DNA from: Paracoccaceae bacterium
Lineage (GTDB): Bacteria; Pseudomonadota; Alphaproteobacteria; Rhodobacterales; Rhodobacteraceae
DNA: 64,000 nt
Assembly (NCBI GenBank): GCA_021296235.1
Contig: JAGWAS010000005.1
Coordinates: 17,605 to 81,604 of the forward strand
Reading direction: 5' to 3'
In this document: piece by piece, positions 34,202 to 43,006 of the stretch
Numbering within the stretch: position 1 is the stretch's first letter
Layout of the letters: each line of letters opens with the position of its first letter
Position numbers and translations under genes: made by a program
Notes under the pieces: model-generated
Database searches by the model: none
The model's input: the letters and a program-made list of their open reading frames with translations, nothing else
What the model was told of the DNA's origin: nothing

Positions 34202-36094
34202 CTATTTGATGCCAAACTGTGCCGCCTTATCTCCGTCGTACCACCAGAGTGTCATCTCGCCGAGCGTATACGGGGCTTGGTTCTCGGGTCGGGAAAATTT
34301 GTTGCGGTAGGCCACCCGGTGGGTTCCGCCATACCATTGCGGCACCCAGATGTGCATTGCCCGCAGAACTCGGTCGAGCGCCTTCACCGCAACCGTCAAA
34401 TTTTTTCGCGTTGACGCCTGTTCGATGGCTGCAATCAATGCATCGACTCCAGGGTTATCCACCCCGGACATGTTGTCGCTGCCTTGCGCATTCGCCGCGT
34501 CGGACCCAAATGCCGCTCGGATGTCTGCACCGGGGGTCAACCCAAAAGAGTAGCGACGCGTGGTCAAATCGAAGTCGAACCGATCCTCCAGTTGCTGTGC
34601 CTGGGCCGAATCGACTCTTCGAAGGCTTGCTTCTATTCCGAGATTGGCCAGGTTTTCGACGTAGGGGTTTATGATCCTGTCGAATCCAGGCGAGTCGGAC
34701 AGGATCTCGAATGTTAACATGTCGCCGTCAGCGTTCCGGCGAACTCCTTCAACCAGAAGCCATCCGGCATCGTCCAGAAGGCTCCCGGCGGTGCGCAGCA
34801 CATTCCTGTCGGCAAGCCTGTCAGGGTTGGATTTAAGGGGGCTGAAAGCCGGTTCGAGGAACACGGACTCGGGAATGTCCCCCCGCAACGGCTCCAGCAA
34901 TGCCAACTCTTCCGGTGAGGGCTTGCCCTCTGCCTGGAGCACGGAATTTTCCCAGAAGCTGTCTGTTCGACCGTAGGCGTCATAAAACAGGGTCTTATTC
35001 GACCATTCAAAGTTGAACGCCATGGAAACAGCCATTCGCACCCTCGGATCACGGAAAATCTCCCTTCTGAGATTCAACCAGAAACCCTGAGCACCCGACG
35101 GTCTTCCGTCCGGAATCTCCTCAACAACGATCTTGCCTTCAGCAACTTCGGGAAAATCATAGCCGGTTGCCCAAATCTTCGAGTAATATTCCTCCCGAAA
35201 GTCGTAAGCGCCGCCCTTGAAGCCCTCGAAGGCGGAAGTGTAGTCGGCATAGTAGTCGATGATGATGCGGTCGAAGTTGTTTCTGCCGGCATTGTACGGA
35301 AGGTGGTTGCCCCAGTAATCCTTGTTTTTTCGGTAAACCACCTGCTGTCCGGGATTGACCGACTCAACCACATAGGGGCCGGATGCGAGCATGGGCTCAA
35401 TCGAACTCTCGTCGAATTCGCGAGTTTCGAAATGCGATCTTGCAAAAACAGGCATTGCAGCTGCCTCAAGCGGCAGCGAACGCGTCGCCGCTTCATCCCT
35501 GAAGGTGAACTTCACCCGCGTCTCGTCAAGTGCTTCGACCTTTTCAATGCCCGCATAGGTGATGCGGTATTGCGGACTGCCCTTTGTTGACAGCATTTCG
35601 AACGAAAAGACGACATCATCGGCGGTAACCGGTGAGCCGTCATGGAACTTTGCTTCGGGACGGATCTTGAATTCTGCCCATTGTCTGCCGGGTTCGGGGT
35701 AGGTGATGCTCTCCGCCAGGAGTCCATAATATGAATCCGCTTCATCATGGGACGGGGCCATGAGCGACTCAAACAGGATGTCAGAATAGAACTCCGGCTC
35801 TCCCTTGACTATGAAGCGGTTGAAACTGTTGAACGTTCCGAACCCCCAAGTCGACAATTCCCCGCCTTTCGGGGCCTTGGGGTTCACAAAATCGAAATGC
35901 ATGTAGTCCGGAGGATATTTCAGGTCCCCGAAAGTTGAAATTCCGTGGGAGGTTACAACCGTGTCCACAGAATCCTCGCTTGCGGAAGCGACCGGTCCCA
36001 GCAGCGTTGCGGCAAACGCCAGGATCGCCAATGTCCTGCCGTCCGTTCGTTGACCCTTTAGTCTTGCCGCCGTGCGAAGCGCCATGTCCTGCAT
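34202..36094 (-). CDS. Peptide-type ABC transporter substrate-binding protein (YejA-like)
   Basis: This is a 630-residue periplasmic binding protein of the oligopeptide family (SBP_bac_5), YejA branch. A signal peptide ends near residue 39 (LAILAFAATLLGPVASAS). Typical are YPPDYMHFDFVNPKAPKGGE, FHDGSPVTADDVVFSFEML, a GRPSGAQGFWLNLRREIFRD core and RMAVSMAFNFEW. YejA-type proteins bind peptides or peptide-like antibiotics such as microcin C. No permease or ATPase gene (YejBEF) is adjacent, so it is an orphan here or uses distant partners. The ATG at 36094 has GGAG seven bases upstream. Its stop is 86 bases from that of phaC, convergent. Confidence 0.9.
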   Translation of the reverse strand: MQDMALRTAARLKGQRTDGRTLAILAFAATLLGPVASASEDSVDTVVTSHGISTFGDLKYPPDYMHFDFVNPKAPKGGELSTWGFGTFNSFNRFIVKGEPEFYSDILFESLMAPSHDEADSYYGLLAESITYPEPGRQWAEFKIRPEAKFHDGSPVTADDVVFSFEMLSTKGSPQYRITYAGIEKVEALDETRVKFTFRDEAATRSLPLEAAAMPVFARSHFETREFDESSIEPMLASGPYVVESVNPGQQVVYRKNKDYWGNHLPYNAGRNNFDRIIIDYYADYTSAFEGFKGGAYDFREEYYSKIWATGYDFPEVAEGKIVVEEIPDGRPSGAQGFWLNLRREIFRDPRVRMAVSMAFNFEWSNKTLFYDAYGRTDSFWENSVLQAEGKPSPEELALLEPLRGDIPESVFLEPAFSPLKSNPDRLADRNVLRTAGSLLDDAGWLLVEGVRRNADGDMLTFEILSDSPGFDRIINPYVENLANLGIEASLRRVDSAQAQQLEDRFDFDLTTRRYSFGLTPGADIRAAFGSDAANAQGSDNMSGVDNPGVDALIAAIEQASTRKNLTVAVKALDRVLRAMHIWVPQWYGGTHRVAYRNKFSRPENQAPYTLGEMTLWWYDGDKAAQFGIK

Positions 36095-36285
36095 CCGAAA
36101 ACTCCTCTCTTCTTTCCGCCTCCGCCAGAAAAGCCAGCCGTATGGACCGGCTCAATTGATGGGCTGGTGGACCATCACAATGGGGCGGCACCCTGTGCGC
36201 CCAACGGTTCCGTTTTCTTATGCCATGTCTCAGGTTTCGAACAGGGCACACCGATGCATCTCAACATATCCGCCTGCATCCGGCT

Positions 36286-36299
36286 TTGATATTGATCAA
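36286..36299. promoter_or_regulatory. FNR/FnrL-type box
   Basis: TTGATATTGATCAA matches the FNR/FnrL/Anr consensus TTGAT-N4-ATCAA in all ten defined positions. It lies 192 bases before the start of the YejA-like gene and about 250 before vsr, so the regulated promoter is not obvious. Confidence 0.55.
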
Positions 36300-36487
36300 T
36301 GCACAGCGATGCGGCAAGTGAATTCCAACATCGGTAACGCGATCTTGTTACGGCCGCACGTGCTGGGAAGGCGAACCACAACATTGTCCGGCCTTGAGGT
36401 TCCAAGGGCTCCGGATCGCCGGTCACCCGCGCAGTGCACATCTTGATTGGGTTCGAATTGGCTGAAGTGCCCAGCCGGCTGAATGCA

Positions 36488-36513
36488 TGAACAGCACTTG
36501 GTGAACAGCACTT
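36488..36513. repeat. Tandem 12-base direct repeat before vsr
   Basis: TGAACAGCACTT occurs twice with a 14-base period (36488-36499 and 36502-36513). It ends 33 bases before the vsr start codon. It could be a paired regulator site or a slippage product. Confidence 0.6.
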
Positions 36514-36546
36514 AATTCCGAGGCATGTCCTTGGTAGTGTTTGCCA

Positions 36547-36966
36547 ATGGCGGACAGGATCACCCAAGAGCAAAGAAGCAGGATCATGTCGAGGATTCGT
36601 GCCAAAGGCACGAAACCCGAAATGGCCGTTCGCAGAATGGTTCATGCAATGGGCTACCGCTACCGGTTGCATAGAAAGGATCTGCCCGGAACGCCTGACA
36701 TGGTTTTTGCGGGACGGCGGAAGGTCATATTTGTGCATGGCTGCTTTTGGCACCAGCATGACGACCCGGGCTGCCGCAATGCAACACTGCCAAGTTCCAA
36801 TCGGGACTTCTGGCATCCCAAGCTGAAAGGCAATGCTCTTCGAGACCAGAAAAATCGGGTGAAGCTGGAGGAAATGGGTTGGAAGATTCTGGTCATCTGG
36901 GAATGTGAACTGAATCGCGGAGAGCTTGTTGCAGAGCGCATACAGGAGTTCCTGGAATTCCGATGA
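36547..36966 (+). CDS. vsr: Very short patch repair (Vsr) endonuclease
   Basis: This 139-residue nuclease nicks next to T:G mismatches formed by deamination of 5-methylcytosine. Catalytic Asp is in LPGTPDMVF; the motif FVHGCFWHQH and the C-terminal ILVIWECEL are complete. The N-terminus RSRIMSRIRAKGTKPEMAVR is typical. No cytosine-5 methyltransferase, the normal partner, is in the window. The ATG at 36547 is preferred over the TTG at 36541; neither has a strong ribosome site. A small frame overlaps the stop by four bases. Confidence 0.94.
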   Translation: MADRITQEQRSRIMSRIRAKGTKPEMAVRRMVHAMGYRYRLHRKDLPGTPDMVFAGRRKVIFVHGCFWHQHDDPGCRNATLPSSNRDFWHPKLKGNALRDQKNRVKLEEMGWKILVIWECELNRGELVAERIQEFLEFR

Positions 36967-37082
36967 ACTGGCTGGAGCGGCCGCAGTTCGCAAGTGAGCA
37001 CCCGCCTGAGCTTCATTCCGGGTCGTTGACGCGCGGCAACGGCACCTATATCCCACTGACTTTGATAAACACGGCAGGTTGA
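36963..37082 (+). CDS. Small ORF coupled to vsr, hypothetical
   Basis: An ATG overlaps the vsr stop as ATGA and opens a 39-residue frame (MNWLERPQFASEHPPELHSG at the start, ending LTLINTAG). Overlap of this kind is typical of coupled genes, but the peptide matches no family I know and has no ribosome site of its own. It may be a real coupled small protein, the beginning of a truncated gene, or chance. Confidence 0.3.
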   Translation: MNWLERPQFASEHPPELHSGSLTRGNGTYIPLTLINTAG

Positions 37083-37157
37083 CGCATTGGGAAGTTCGCT
37101 GCGTCTGAGGAGATCAGTTGGCTGCCGCTGGTGAATCTGGATCCCAAGGAGTTTCCG

Positions 37158-38888
37158 TTGAGCATGAAACCGGATCAATTGAGGAGTGCGCGCTGGTTTC
37201 TTCCGGACGATCTCCGTTCGATGGGGCACAGATCCCGTGCAATGCAAATGGGACTTGCGGATGAGGACTGGCATGGCAAACCTGTCATCGCAGTGATCAA
37301 CACCTGGTCAGATCTTTCGCCTTGCCATCATCATCTTCGGGACCGTGCCGAATGGGTCAAGCGCGGTGTCCTTCAGGCCGGCGGCATGCCGGTCGAACTG
37401 CCGGTTCCCTCATTTTCCGAACAGCTTCTGAAGCCAACTTCGATGTTGTACCGGAACATGGGCGCAATGGAGGTCGAGGAGACGCTGCGTTCCCATCCCG
37501 TTGACGGGGCGGTGCTGTTGGGCGGCTGCGACAAATCAACTCCTGCATTGATCATGGGTGCCATTTCCATGGGGATTCCCTTCCTGTTCATGCCGGCAGG
37601 GGCGATGCTGCGGGGCCACTATGCCGGACGAACGCTCGGTTCGGGCACAGATGTCTGGAAATCTTGGGACGACAGGCGGGCAGGCAAAATCGGCAAGGAA
37701 GAGTGGGATGGTGTGCAGGGCGGAATCGCTCGCTCCTACGGAACCTGCATGACGATGGGAACGGCTTCGACGATGATGTCCATCGCTGAGGCGTTGGGTC
37801 TGACGCTTCCGGGAGCATCCTCAATTCCGGCACCGGATTCGGCACACAAGCGCATGGCTGCTGCCTGTGGACGTCGTGCCGTGGAGTTGGTTTGGGAGGA
37901 ATTGACGCCCGACAAAGTCATAACGAAGGCGTCAGTGCACAATGCGACCGTGGTCGCCATGGCAACAGGATGTTCCACCAATGCCATCATTCACCTGACA
38001 GCAATGGCTCGCCGAGCCGGTGTGGAATGGGGTTTGGACGATTTCGACCGGATTGCACGCGACACGCCGGTCATCGCCAATCTTCGGCCGTCGGGCAGCG
38101 AGTATCTCATGGAGGATTTCTTTCTTGCCGGTGGGCTAAGGGCGTTGATGAAGGAGTTGTCGGGGAAATTGGATCTCAGTGCGCTCACCGTAACCGGCAA
38201 ATCCCTCGGTGAGGGGCTGAAGGGGGCCTCCAACTTCAACCGGGATGTGATCCGACCGCTGTCAAATCCTGTATACGGCAAAGGATCGCTCGCCGTGCTG
38301 AGGGGAAACTTGGCACCTGATGGTGCCGTCATGAAACCGGCGGCGTGCGACCCGAGATTCCGCATCCACGCCGGTCCTGCGATTGTTGCGGACAGCTATC
38401 CCGAATTGAAGCGAATCATCGACGATCCGGATTATCCAATGACCCCGGATCACGTGCTGGTTCTTCGCAATGCGGGACCGCAGGGCGGACCTGGCATGCC
38501 GGAGTGGGGTATGATCCCGATGCCGAGCGCACTCCTCAAGAAGGGGCACCGCGACATGGTTCGGTTGTCGGATGCAAGAATGAGCGGAACCTCATACGGC
38601 GCCTGCATCCTGCATGTCGCCCCGGAGGCGCATGTCGGTGGACCGCTTGCACTCATCAGAACCGGCGACATCATTGAATTGGACGTAGTGAAACAATCGC
38701 TGAATGTCAGGGTTTCGGATTCTGAATTGAACGAGCGCCGCTCAGCCTGGGTGCCGCCGCCGCCCCGCTATGAACGGGGATATGGATGGATGTTCCAAAG
38801 GCATATCGAACAGGCCGACAAGGGGTGCGACTTTGATTTCCTGAAGACTGAGTTCGGCGCCCCTGTGCCCGAACCGGCCATCTATTGA
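37158..38888 (+). CDS. IlvD/Edd-family sugar-acid dehydratase (L-arabinonate dehydratase-like)
   Basis: This is a roughly 576-residue iron-sulfur dehydratase. Its N-terminus and core follow the pentonate branch of IlvD/Edd: LRSARWF, GHRSRAMQMG, NTWSDLSPCHHH, GGCDKSTPALIMGAIS, TMGTASTM, LPGASSIPAPDS. Cluster cysteines are in SPCHHH, GGCDKS and YGTCMTMG. It would dehydrate an aldonate (arabinonate-, xylonate- or fuconate-like) to a 2-keto-3-deoxy acid. The TTG at 37158 has AAGGAG six bases upstream; the ATG at 37164 and the GTG at 37131 are alternatives. It is first in the sugar-acid module with the RraA-like, aldehyde dehydrogenase and aldo/keto reductase genes. Confidence 0.9.
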   Translation: MSMKPDQLRSARWFLPDDLRSMGHRSRAMQMGLADEDWHGKPVIAVINTWSDLSPCHHHLRDRAEWVKRGVLQAGGMPVELPVPSFSEQLLKPTSMLYRNMGAMEVEETLRSHPVDGAVLLGGCDKSTPALIMGAISMGIPFLFMPAGAMLRGHYAGRTLGSGTDVWKSWDDRRAGKIGKEEWDGVQGGIARSYGTCMTMGTASTMMSIAEALGLTLPGASSIPAPDSAHKRMAAACGRRAVELVWEELTPDKVITKASVHNATVVAMATGCSTNAIIHLTAMARRAGVEWGLDDFDRIARDTPVIANLRPSGSEYLMEDFFLAGGLRALMKELSGKLDLSALTVTGKSLGEGLKGASNFNRDVIRPLSNPVYGKGSLAVLRGNLAPDGAVMKPAACDPRFRIHAGPAIVADSYPELKRIIDDPDYPMTPDHVLVLRNAGPQGGPGMPEWGMIPMPSALLKKGHRDMVRLSDARMSGTSYGACILHVAPEAHVGGPLALIRTGDIIELDVVKQSLNVRVSDSELNERRSAWVPPPPRYERGYGWMFQRHIEQADKGCDFDFLKTEFGAPVPEPAIY

Positions 38889-38967
38889 TGCCATTCCGTA
38901 CGTTGCCGATCCGAAAATGCATGTCAAGACTGGGCTGTTGTGGAATGACGGCGATTGAGAAACGCAA

Positions 38968-39741
38968 ATGAAAGAAGTGGCAGCGGCAACCATCCAGAAG
39001 CTGATGAATGTGAGTGTGGCGACGCTTGCGACCGCGCTGTTCCGGCGGAACCTTCGGAACCAGGTGATTCAGGATGTGCGTCCGGTCAAGGCCAAGGGCC
39101 GGAACATGGTGGGGCCTGCATTCACGCTCCGGTACATTCCGGCGCGTGAGGACCGAAACCAGCTTTCCGTGTTCCGCAACCCGAAGCATCCGCAGAGGCA
39201 TGCAGTCGAAACCTGTCCGCCCGGGCACGTTCTGGTCATGGACAGCCGGCAGGATGCCCGCGCCGCATCTGCCGGTGACATCCTGCTTGCGCGACTGATG
39301 ATGCGCGGCTGTGCCGGTGCGGTAACCGATGGCGGGTTTCGCGATGCGATGCGGATCGGTGAGCTTGAATTGCACGCCTATCACTCCAGACCCTCAAGCC
39401 CCACGAATCTGACAATGAATGAAGCTGTCGACATCAATGTTCCGATCGGCTGTGGCGATGCGCCGGTTTTTCCTGGCGACATAATTGTTGGCGACGACGA
39501 CAGTGTCATCGTGATTCCGGCACACTTGGCGGATGAGGTGGCCGAAGAGGCGGTCAGCATGACCGCCTACGAGGAATTCGTTGCCGAACAGGTGATGGCC
39601 GGGGAATCCATAATTGGTCTCTATCCGGCGACGGACGAGGAAAATCTGAGGAAATTTGACGAATGGAACCGCGCGAGAAAAGCGGGGAGTCCTGTAACGG
39701 ACAACCGGGCAGGTGATGGCAAGGATCTTGAAAATGAGTGA
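38968..39741 (+). CDS. RraA/HMG-aldolase-family protein
   Basis: This 257-residue protein is of the RraA fold, which includes 4-hydroxy-4-methyl-2-oxoglutarate (class II pyruvate) aldolases. The motif AGAVTDGGFRDA holds the conserved Arg and Asp, and GDIIVGDDDSVIVIP is the usual C-terminal segment. It probably cleaves or decarboxylates a 2-keto-acid intermediate between the dehydratase and the aldehyde dehydrogenase. It overlaps the next gene by 8 bases and begins 79 after the dehydratase. A role as RNase E regulator is unlikely because of the context and its longer length (RraA is about 160 residues). Confidence 0.86.
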   Translation: MKEVAAATIQKLMNVSVATLATALFRRNLRNQVIQDVRPVKAKGRNMVGPAFTLRYIPAREDRNQLSVFRNPKHPQRHAVETCPPGHVLVMDSRQDARAASAGDILLARLMMRGCAGAVTDGGFRDAMRIGELELHAYHSRPSSPTNLTMNEAVDINVPIGCGDAPVFPGDIIVGDDDSVIVIPAHLADEVAEEAVSMTAYEEFVAEQVMAGESIIGLYPATDEENLRKFDEWNRARKAGSPVTDNRAGDGKDLENE

Positions 39742-41260
39742 TGACGGCACACGCAAACCGCATGGCAAGCATTTCATTGCAGGGAAACTGATCAGGGGTA
39801 AGGAGACATTCAGGTCGACACCGGCACATGGGTCGGCGCATGAGTTCTCCATTGGCACTCCTGAACTTGTTGATCGCGCCTGCAAAGGCGCCGAAGAGGC
39901 ATTCCGGAGTTTCGGAAGTTCGACCCGCCAGGAGAGGTCTGCGCTTCTTCATGCCATTGCCGATGAAATCGAAGCTCGGGCCGGGGCAATCACGTTGATC
40001 GGAACACAGGAAACGGGACTGCCGCAGGCAAGGCTTGAGGGAGAGCGCGGCCGCACTTCGGGTCAATTGCGGCTGTTTGCCGAACATATTCTTTCCGGCA
40101 ACCACTTGGACAGCCGGCACGACGCTGCCCTTCCCGAAAGGCAACCACTTCCCCGTCCAGACCTCAAGGTGGTTCAACGGCCGATCGGGCCGGTTGCCGT
40201 GTTCGGAGCCTCGAACTTCCCATTGGCGTTTTCAACGGCCGGGGGCGACACGGCCGCCGCATTGGCGGCGGGGTGCCCCGTTGTGGTTAAGGGGCATTCG
40301 GCGCATCCCGGAACAGGGGAGATCGTGGCCGAGGCAATTTGTGCCGCCATCGGAAAATGCGGAATGCATCCCGGTGTATTTTCCTTGATCCAGGGGGGCA
40401 GGCGGGATGTCGGAACGACGCTGGTCCGCCATTCGGCCATCAGGGCCGTTGGCTTTACCGGATCACTCGCCGGGGGAAGGGCGCTGTTTGATCTCTGTGC
40501 GGCGCGGCCAGAGCCCATCCCGTTCTTCGGCGAACTCGGAAGTGTAAACCCGGTTTTCCTTCTTCCGAATGCGGTAAGATCCAGGGGAGCGTCCATTGCC
40601 CGGGGTTGGTCGGATTCCCTTTCCTTGGGAGCGGGGCAGTTTTGCACAAATCCAGGCCTGGTTATGGTTGATGCTGGCCCCGACGGCGATGCCTTTGTTG
40701 CCTCATCACAATCCGCACTTGCCTCAGTTGGGCCTCAGACCATGCTGACCGACGGCATAGCGGATGCATACCGTGGAGGTCGGGAGCGTCTGGTTGCCAT
40801 TTCGGGTGTGCGTGAAGTTCTGAGTTCGGCCTGCGGAACACGAAGTGCAGTTCCGTTTCTCTATGAAACCACAGGCGATACATTGCTTGCGAACGAGGCG
40901 CTGTGGGAGGAGGTGTTTGGTCCACTTGGACTGATTGTCCGCACCGACGGACCGGAGCAGATGGAGGAGGTCGCATGGGCCCTTCAAGGCCAGCTGACCG
41001 CAACCCTGCAGATGGATGAGGCTGACACTGAGCAGGGCCGGAGCCTCATGCCCATCCTGGAGAGGAAGGCGGGACGAATTCTTGTGAACGGATTTCCAAC
41101 GGGTGTTGAAGTCGCGGATGCAATGGTTCACGGTGGGCCATACCCCGCTTCCACAAACTTCGGACACACCTCCGTCGGAACTTTGGCGATCCGCCGATTT
41201 CTGCGGCCGGTCTGCTATCAAAATGTCCCCGGCGAACTCCTTCCGTTGGATCTGGCGTGA
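39734..41260 (+). CDS. Aldehyde dehydrogenase, 2-ketoglutarate semialdehyde dehydrogenase-like
   Basis: This 508-residue NAD(P)-dependent dehydrogenase is of the AldH/KGSADH branch. Key elements: VFGASNFPLAFSTAGGD, VVVKGHSAHPGT, GFTGSLAGGRALFDL, ELGSVNPVFLLP (catalytic Glu) and GQFCTNPGLV (nucleophile Cys). The position behind the dehydratase and RraA-like gene fits the final oxidation of a semialdehyde to a dicarboxylate such as 2-oxoglutarate. The ATG at 39734 has AAGGA eight bases upstream and overlaps RraA by 8 bases. The stop overlaps the next ATG (TGATG). Confidence 0.93.
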   Translation: MSDDGTRKPHGKHFIAGKLIRGKETFRSTPAHGSAHEFSIGTPELVDRACKGAEEAFRSFGSSTRQERSALLHAIADEIEARAGAITLIGTQETGLPQARLEGERGRTSGQLRLFAEHILSGNHLDSRHDAALPERQPLPRPDLKVVQRPIGPVAVFGASNFPLAFSTAGGDTAAALAAGCPVVVKGHSAHPGTGEIVAEAICAAIGKCGMHPGVFSLIQGGRRDVGTTLVRHSAIRAVGFTGSLAGGRALFDLCAARPEPIPFFGELGSVNPVFLLPNAVRSRGASIARGWSDSLSLGAGQFCTNPGLVMVDAGPDGDAFVASSQSALASVGPQTMLTDGIADAYRGGRERLVAISGVREVLSSACGTRSAVPFLYETTGDTLLANEALWEEVFGPLGLIVRTDGPEQMEEVAWALQGQLTATLQMDEADTEQGRSLMPILERKAGRILVNGFPTGVEVADAMVHGGPYPASTNFGHTSVGTLAIRRFLRPVCYQNVPGELLPLDLA

Positions 41261-42261
41261 TGCGGCGGCGGTTGGGTCGCGACGGCCCTGAGATATTCCC
41301 GCTCGGTGTCGGAACAATGTCGTTTTCGCCGGTTTACGGCGAGGTATCGGAGGAACAGTGCCATGCAGTTCTTGACGCGGCGCTGGATCTTGAAATCGAT
41401 CACATCGACACTGCAAACATCTATGGGATGGGGTTGTCGGAGGAGGTAATCGGTCGTTTTCTTGAACGCTATCGCACCAAGGGAGGAATTCCGTTCCGCA
41501 TTGCCACCAAGGCCGGGAACTGCCGGGGACGCGGGAGCGGAAATTCTCCCTTCGACAACAGCCCCGAACACCTTGAAGCCGAACTTGACCGGAGCCTGAT
41601 CCGCCTCGGAATCGAAAGGGTGTGTCTTTTCTATGTGCACCGGCGTGATCCGCGCTTTGAGATCGAAGAGGTTACGGACACGCTGGCGAATTTGGTCAAA
41701 AAAGGCAAAATCGAACATATCGGGTTTTCGGAGATCGCACCCTCATCGCTGCGGCGCGCTGCTGCGATAAACCATGTCGCTGCCGTTCAATCGGAATACT
41801 CGCTGCAGACGCGCCTTCCGGAATTGGGGCTGGTTCAGGCCTGTGAACAGCTTGGAACCGCATTGGTTGCATTCTCACCTGTGGGACGGGGATTGCTGAC
41901 CGACGATCCGCCGAATCCCGATCGGGTGGCCCAATCTTCATTTCTCAGTGTCAATCCGCGCTTTGTCGGCAGGAATCTGCCCCGCAACCTAAAGGCAAGT
42001 GAGCCGCTGAGGGAGATTGCCCGCAAGATCGACCGTCCGGCCGCCGCCGTTGCAATTGCGTGGTTGCTTGCACGGAGCCCGGTCGTGGTGCCAATTCCCG
42101 GAACGCGCAGTGCAGACCATCTGCGCGAACTCGCTGCCGGATGTGTGCTTGAGCTTTCGAACGAATTGCTTGAGCAAATTGAATCGCTGATGCCGCCGGG
42201 ATGGGCTCATGGGCCACGCTATTCTGAGTCGCAGTCGGTCGGCCCGGAGCAATACTGCTGA
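41260..42261 (+). CDS. Aldo/keto reductase
   Basis: This 333-residue NADP-dependent reductase is of the AKR/Tas-like group. The tetrad is present: Asp and Tyr in DTANIYGMG, Lys in IATKAGN, His in FYVHRRDP. The cofactor-binding end has VVPIPGTRSADHLRELA. The ATG overlaps the dehydrogenase stop by one base, so it is translated with the module. It could act as a sugar dehydrogenase making the lactone or acid for the dehydratase, or reduce an aldehyde by-product; direction is unknown. Confidence 0.93.
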   Translation: MRRRLGRDGPEIFPLGVGTMSFSPVYGEVSEEQCHAVLDAALDLEIDHIDTANIYGMGLSEEVIGRFLERYRTKGGIPFRIATKAGNCRGRGSGNSPFDNSPEHLEAELDRSLIRLGIERVCLFYVHRRDPRFEIEEVTDTLANLVKKGKIEHIGFSEIAPSSLRRAAAINHVAAVQSEYSLQTRLPELGLVQACEQLGTALVAFSPVGRGLLTDDPPNPDRVAQSSFLSVNPRFVGRNLPRNLKASEPLREIARKIDRPAAAVAIAWLLARSPVVVPIPGTRSADHLRELAAGCVLELSNELLEQIESLMPPGWAHGPRYSESQSVGPEQYC

Positions 42262-42412
42262 AAGTGCGGCTTGCCGGAACATTCGTTCCGGAACCTTCGG
42301 TTGATGATCGGTAAGGGGGATGCCCGCGAGAATCCGACATTCCTCTTGGTTGACTTCGAAACCGATGGGTTCTGCGAAAATGCTCCGTTTCCCAAAAATT
42401 GAAAATTGACCG

Positions 42413-42787
42413 ATGTGCTTTGGCATGAAAGTCAATGCGAAAGATAAGGCGACCGGTCGATTCAAAAGCCGCGTCAATGGAGCTTTGGTTGAGGCGGTGG
42501 CGAAGGCAAAAAGAGACAGGAATCTGACCCAATCCCAAATTGCCGATCAAATGGGGATCGAAGAGTCTACGCTGTCGCGCATCTTGAATGGTCAGAGGAA
42601 TCTCACGCTGAAGACAATTGGTGATGCCTGCTGGGTTCTCGGGATGTGTCCAGACATTATTTTCACAGAAGCTCAGCAGGAATGCCTGGACAGGGCAGAC
42701 CACCCTGCAGTGCGAACAGACATGAGAAGGCAAACCGATGAACCGCCGCGCTCCACTGAATGCAATTTTCCCAATGGACTTCATTGA
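42413..42787 (+). CDS. XRE-type HTH DNA-binding protein
   Basis: This 124-residue protein has a Cro/CI-type helix-turn-helix (DRNLTQSQIADQMGIEESTL then SRILNGQRNLTLKTIGDACW, about residues 37-80). A short tail with no recognised ligand domain follows. The ATG at 42413 is used; the ATG at 42425 is an alternative. It lies 151 bases after the aldo/keto reductase and before phaR, and may regulate the sugar-acid module or be the antitoxin-like half of a pair. No toxin-like gene is adjacent. Confidence 0.8.
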   Translation: MCFGMKVNAKDKATGRFKSRVNGALVEAVAKAKRDRNLTQSQIADQMGIEESTLSRILNGQRNLTLKTIGDACWVLGMCPDIIFTEAQQECLDRADHPAVRTDMRRQTDEPPRSTECNFPNGLH

Positions 42788-43006
42788 ATCGACTACTGAC
42801 TGCAGAGATTCCGCCGCGCTGCAGAAAATCCGGTTCGCCGTCCGCGAAAGCAGCATCCAGGTCAAATCCGGACCTCCTTTCATGCAGAAGCCTGCGGATG
42901 ATTCCTCGTGTCTGTGGCCGGGTTCATGTTGCCATGGAAATGTGATAGCTTCATTTGCCGGCGCCTGATCGAACGCAGGGAACGCCAAGGCAAGTTTGGG
43001 GATGGC

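Larger units (their letters stand above)
36095..36546. other. Intergenic region with regulatory signals
   Basis: This 452-base divergent region lies between the YejA-like gene and vsr. It contains a consensus FNR-type box (36286-36299) and a 12-base direct repeat (36488-36513) just before vsr. A long open frame on the minus strand crosses it and vsr but has no family resemblance. No gene is recognised. Confidence 0.5.

Noticed and set aside
36440..36470. A GGTTCGAATT string resembling a tRNA T-loop
   Set aside because: The flanking five-base stems do not pair and no acceptor or anticodon arm can be built.
36175..37056. A 293-codon minus-strand frame antisense to vsr
   Set aside because: It covers vsr and the intergenic region, its translation has low-complexity, Ser/Pro-rich composition without family motifs, and vsr is clear on the other strand.
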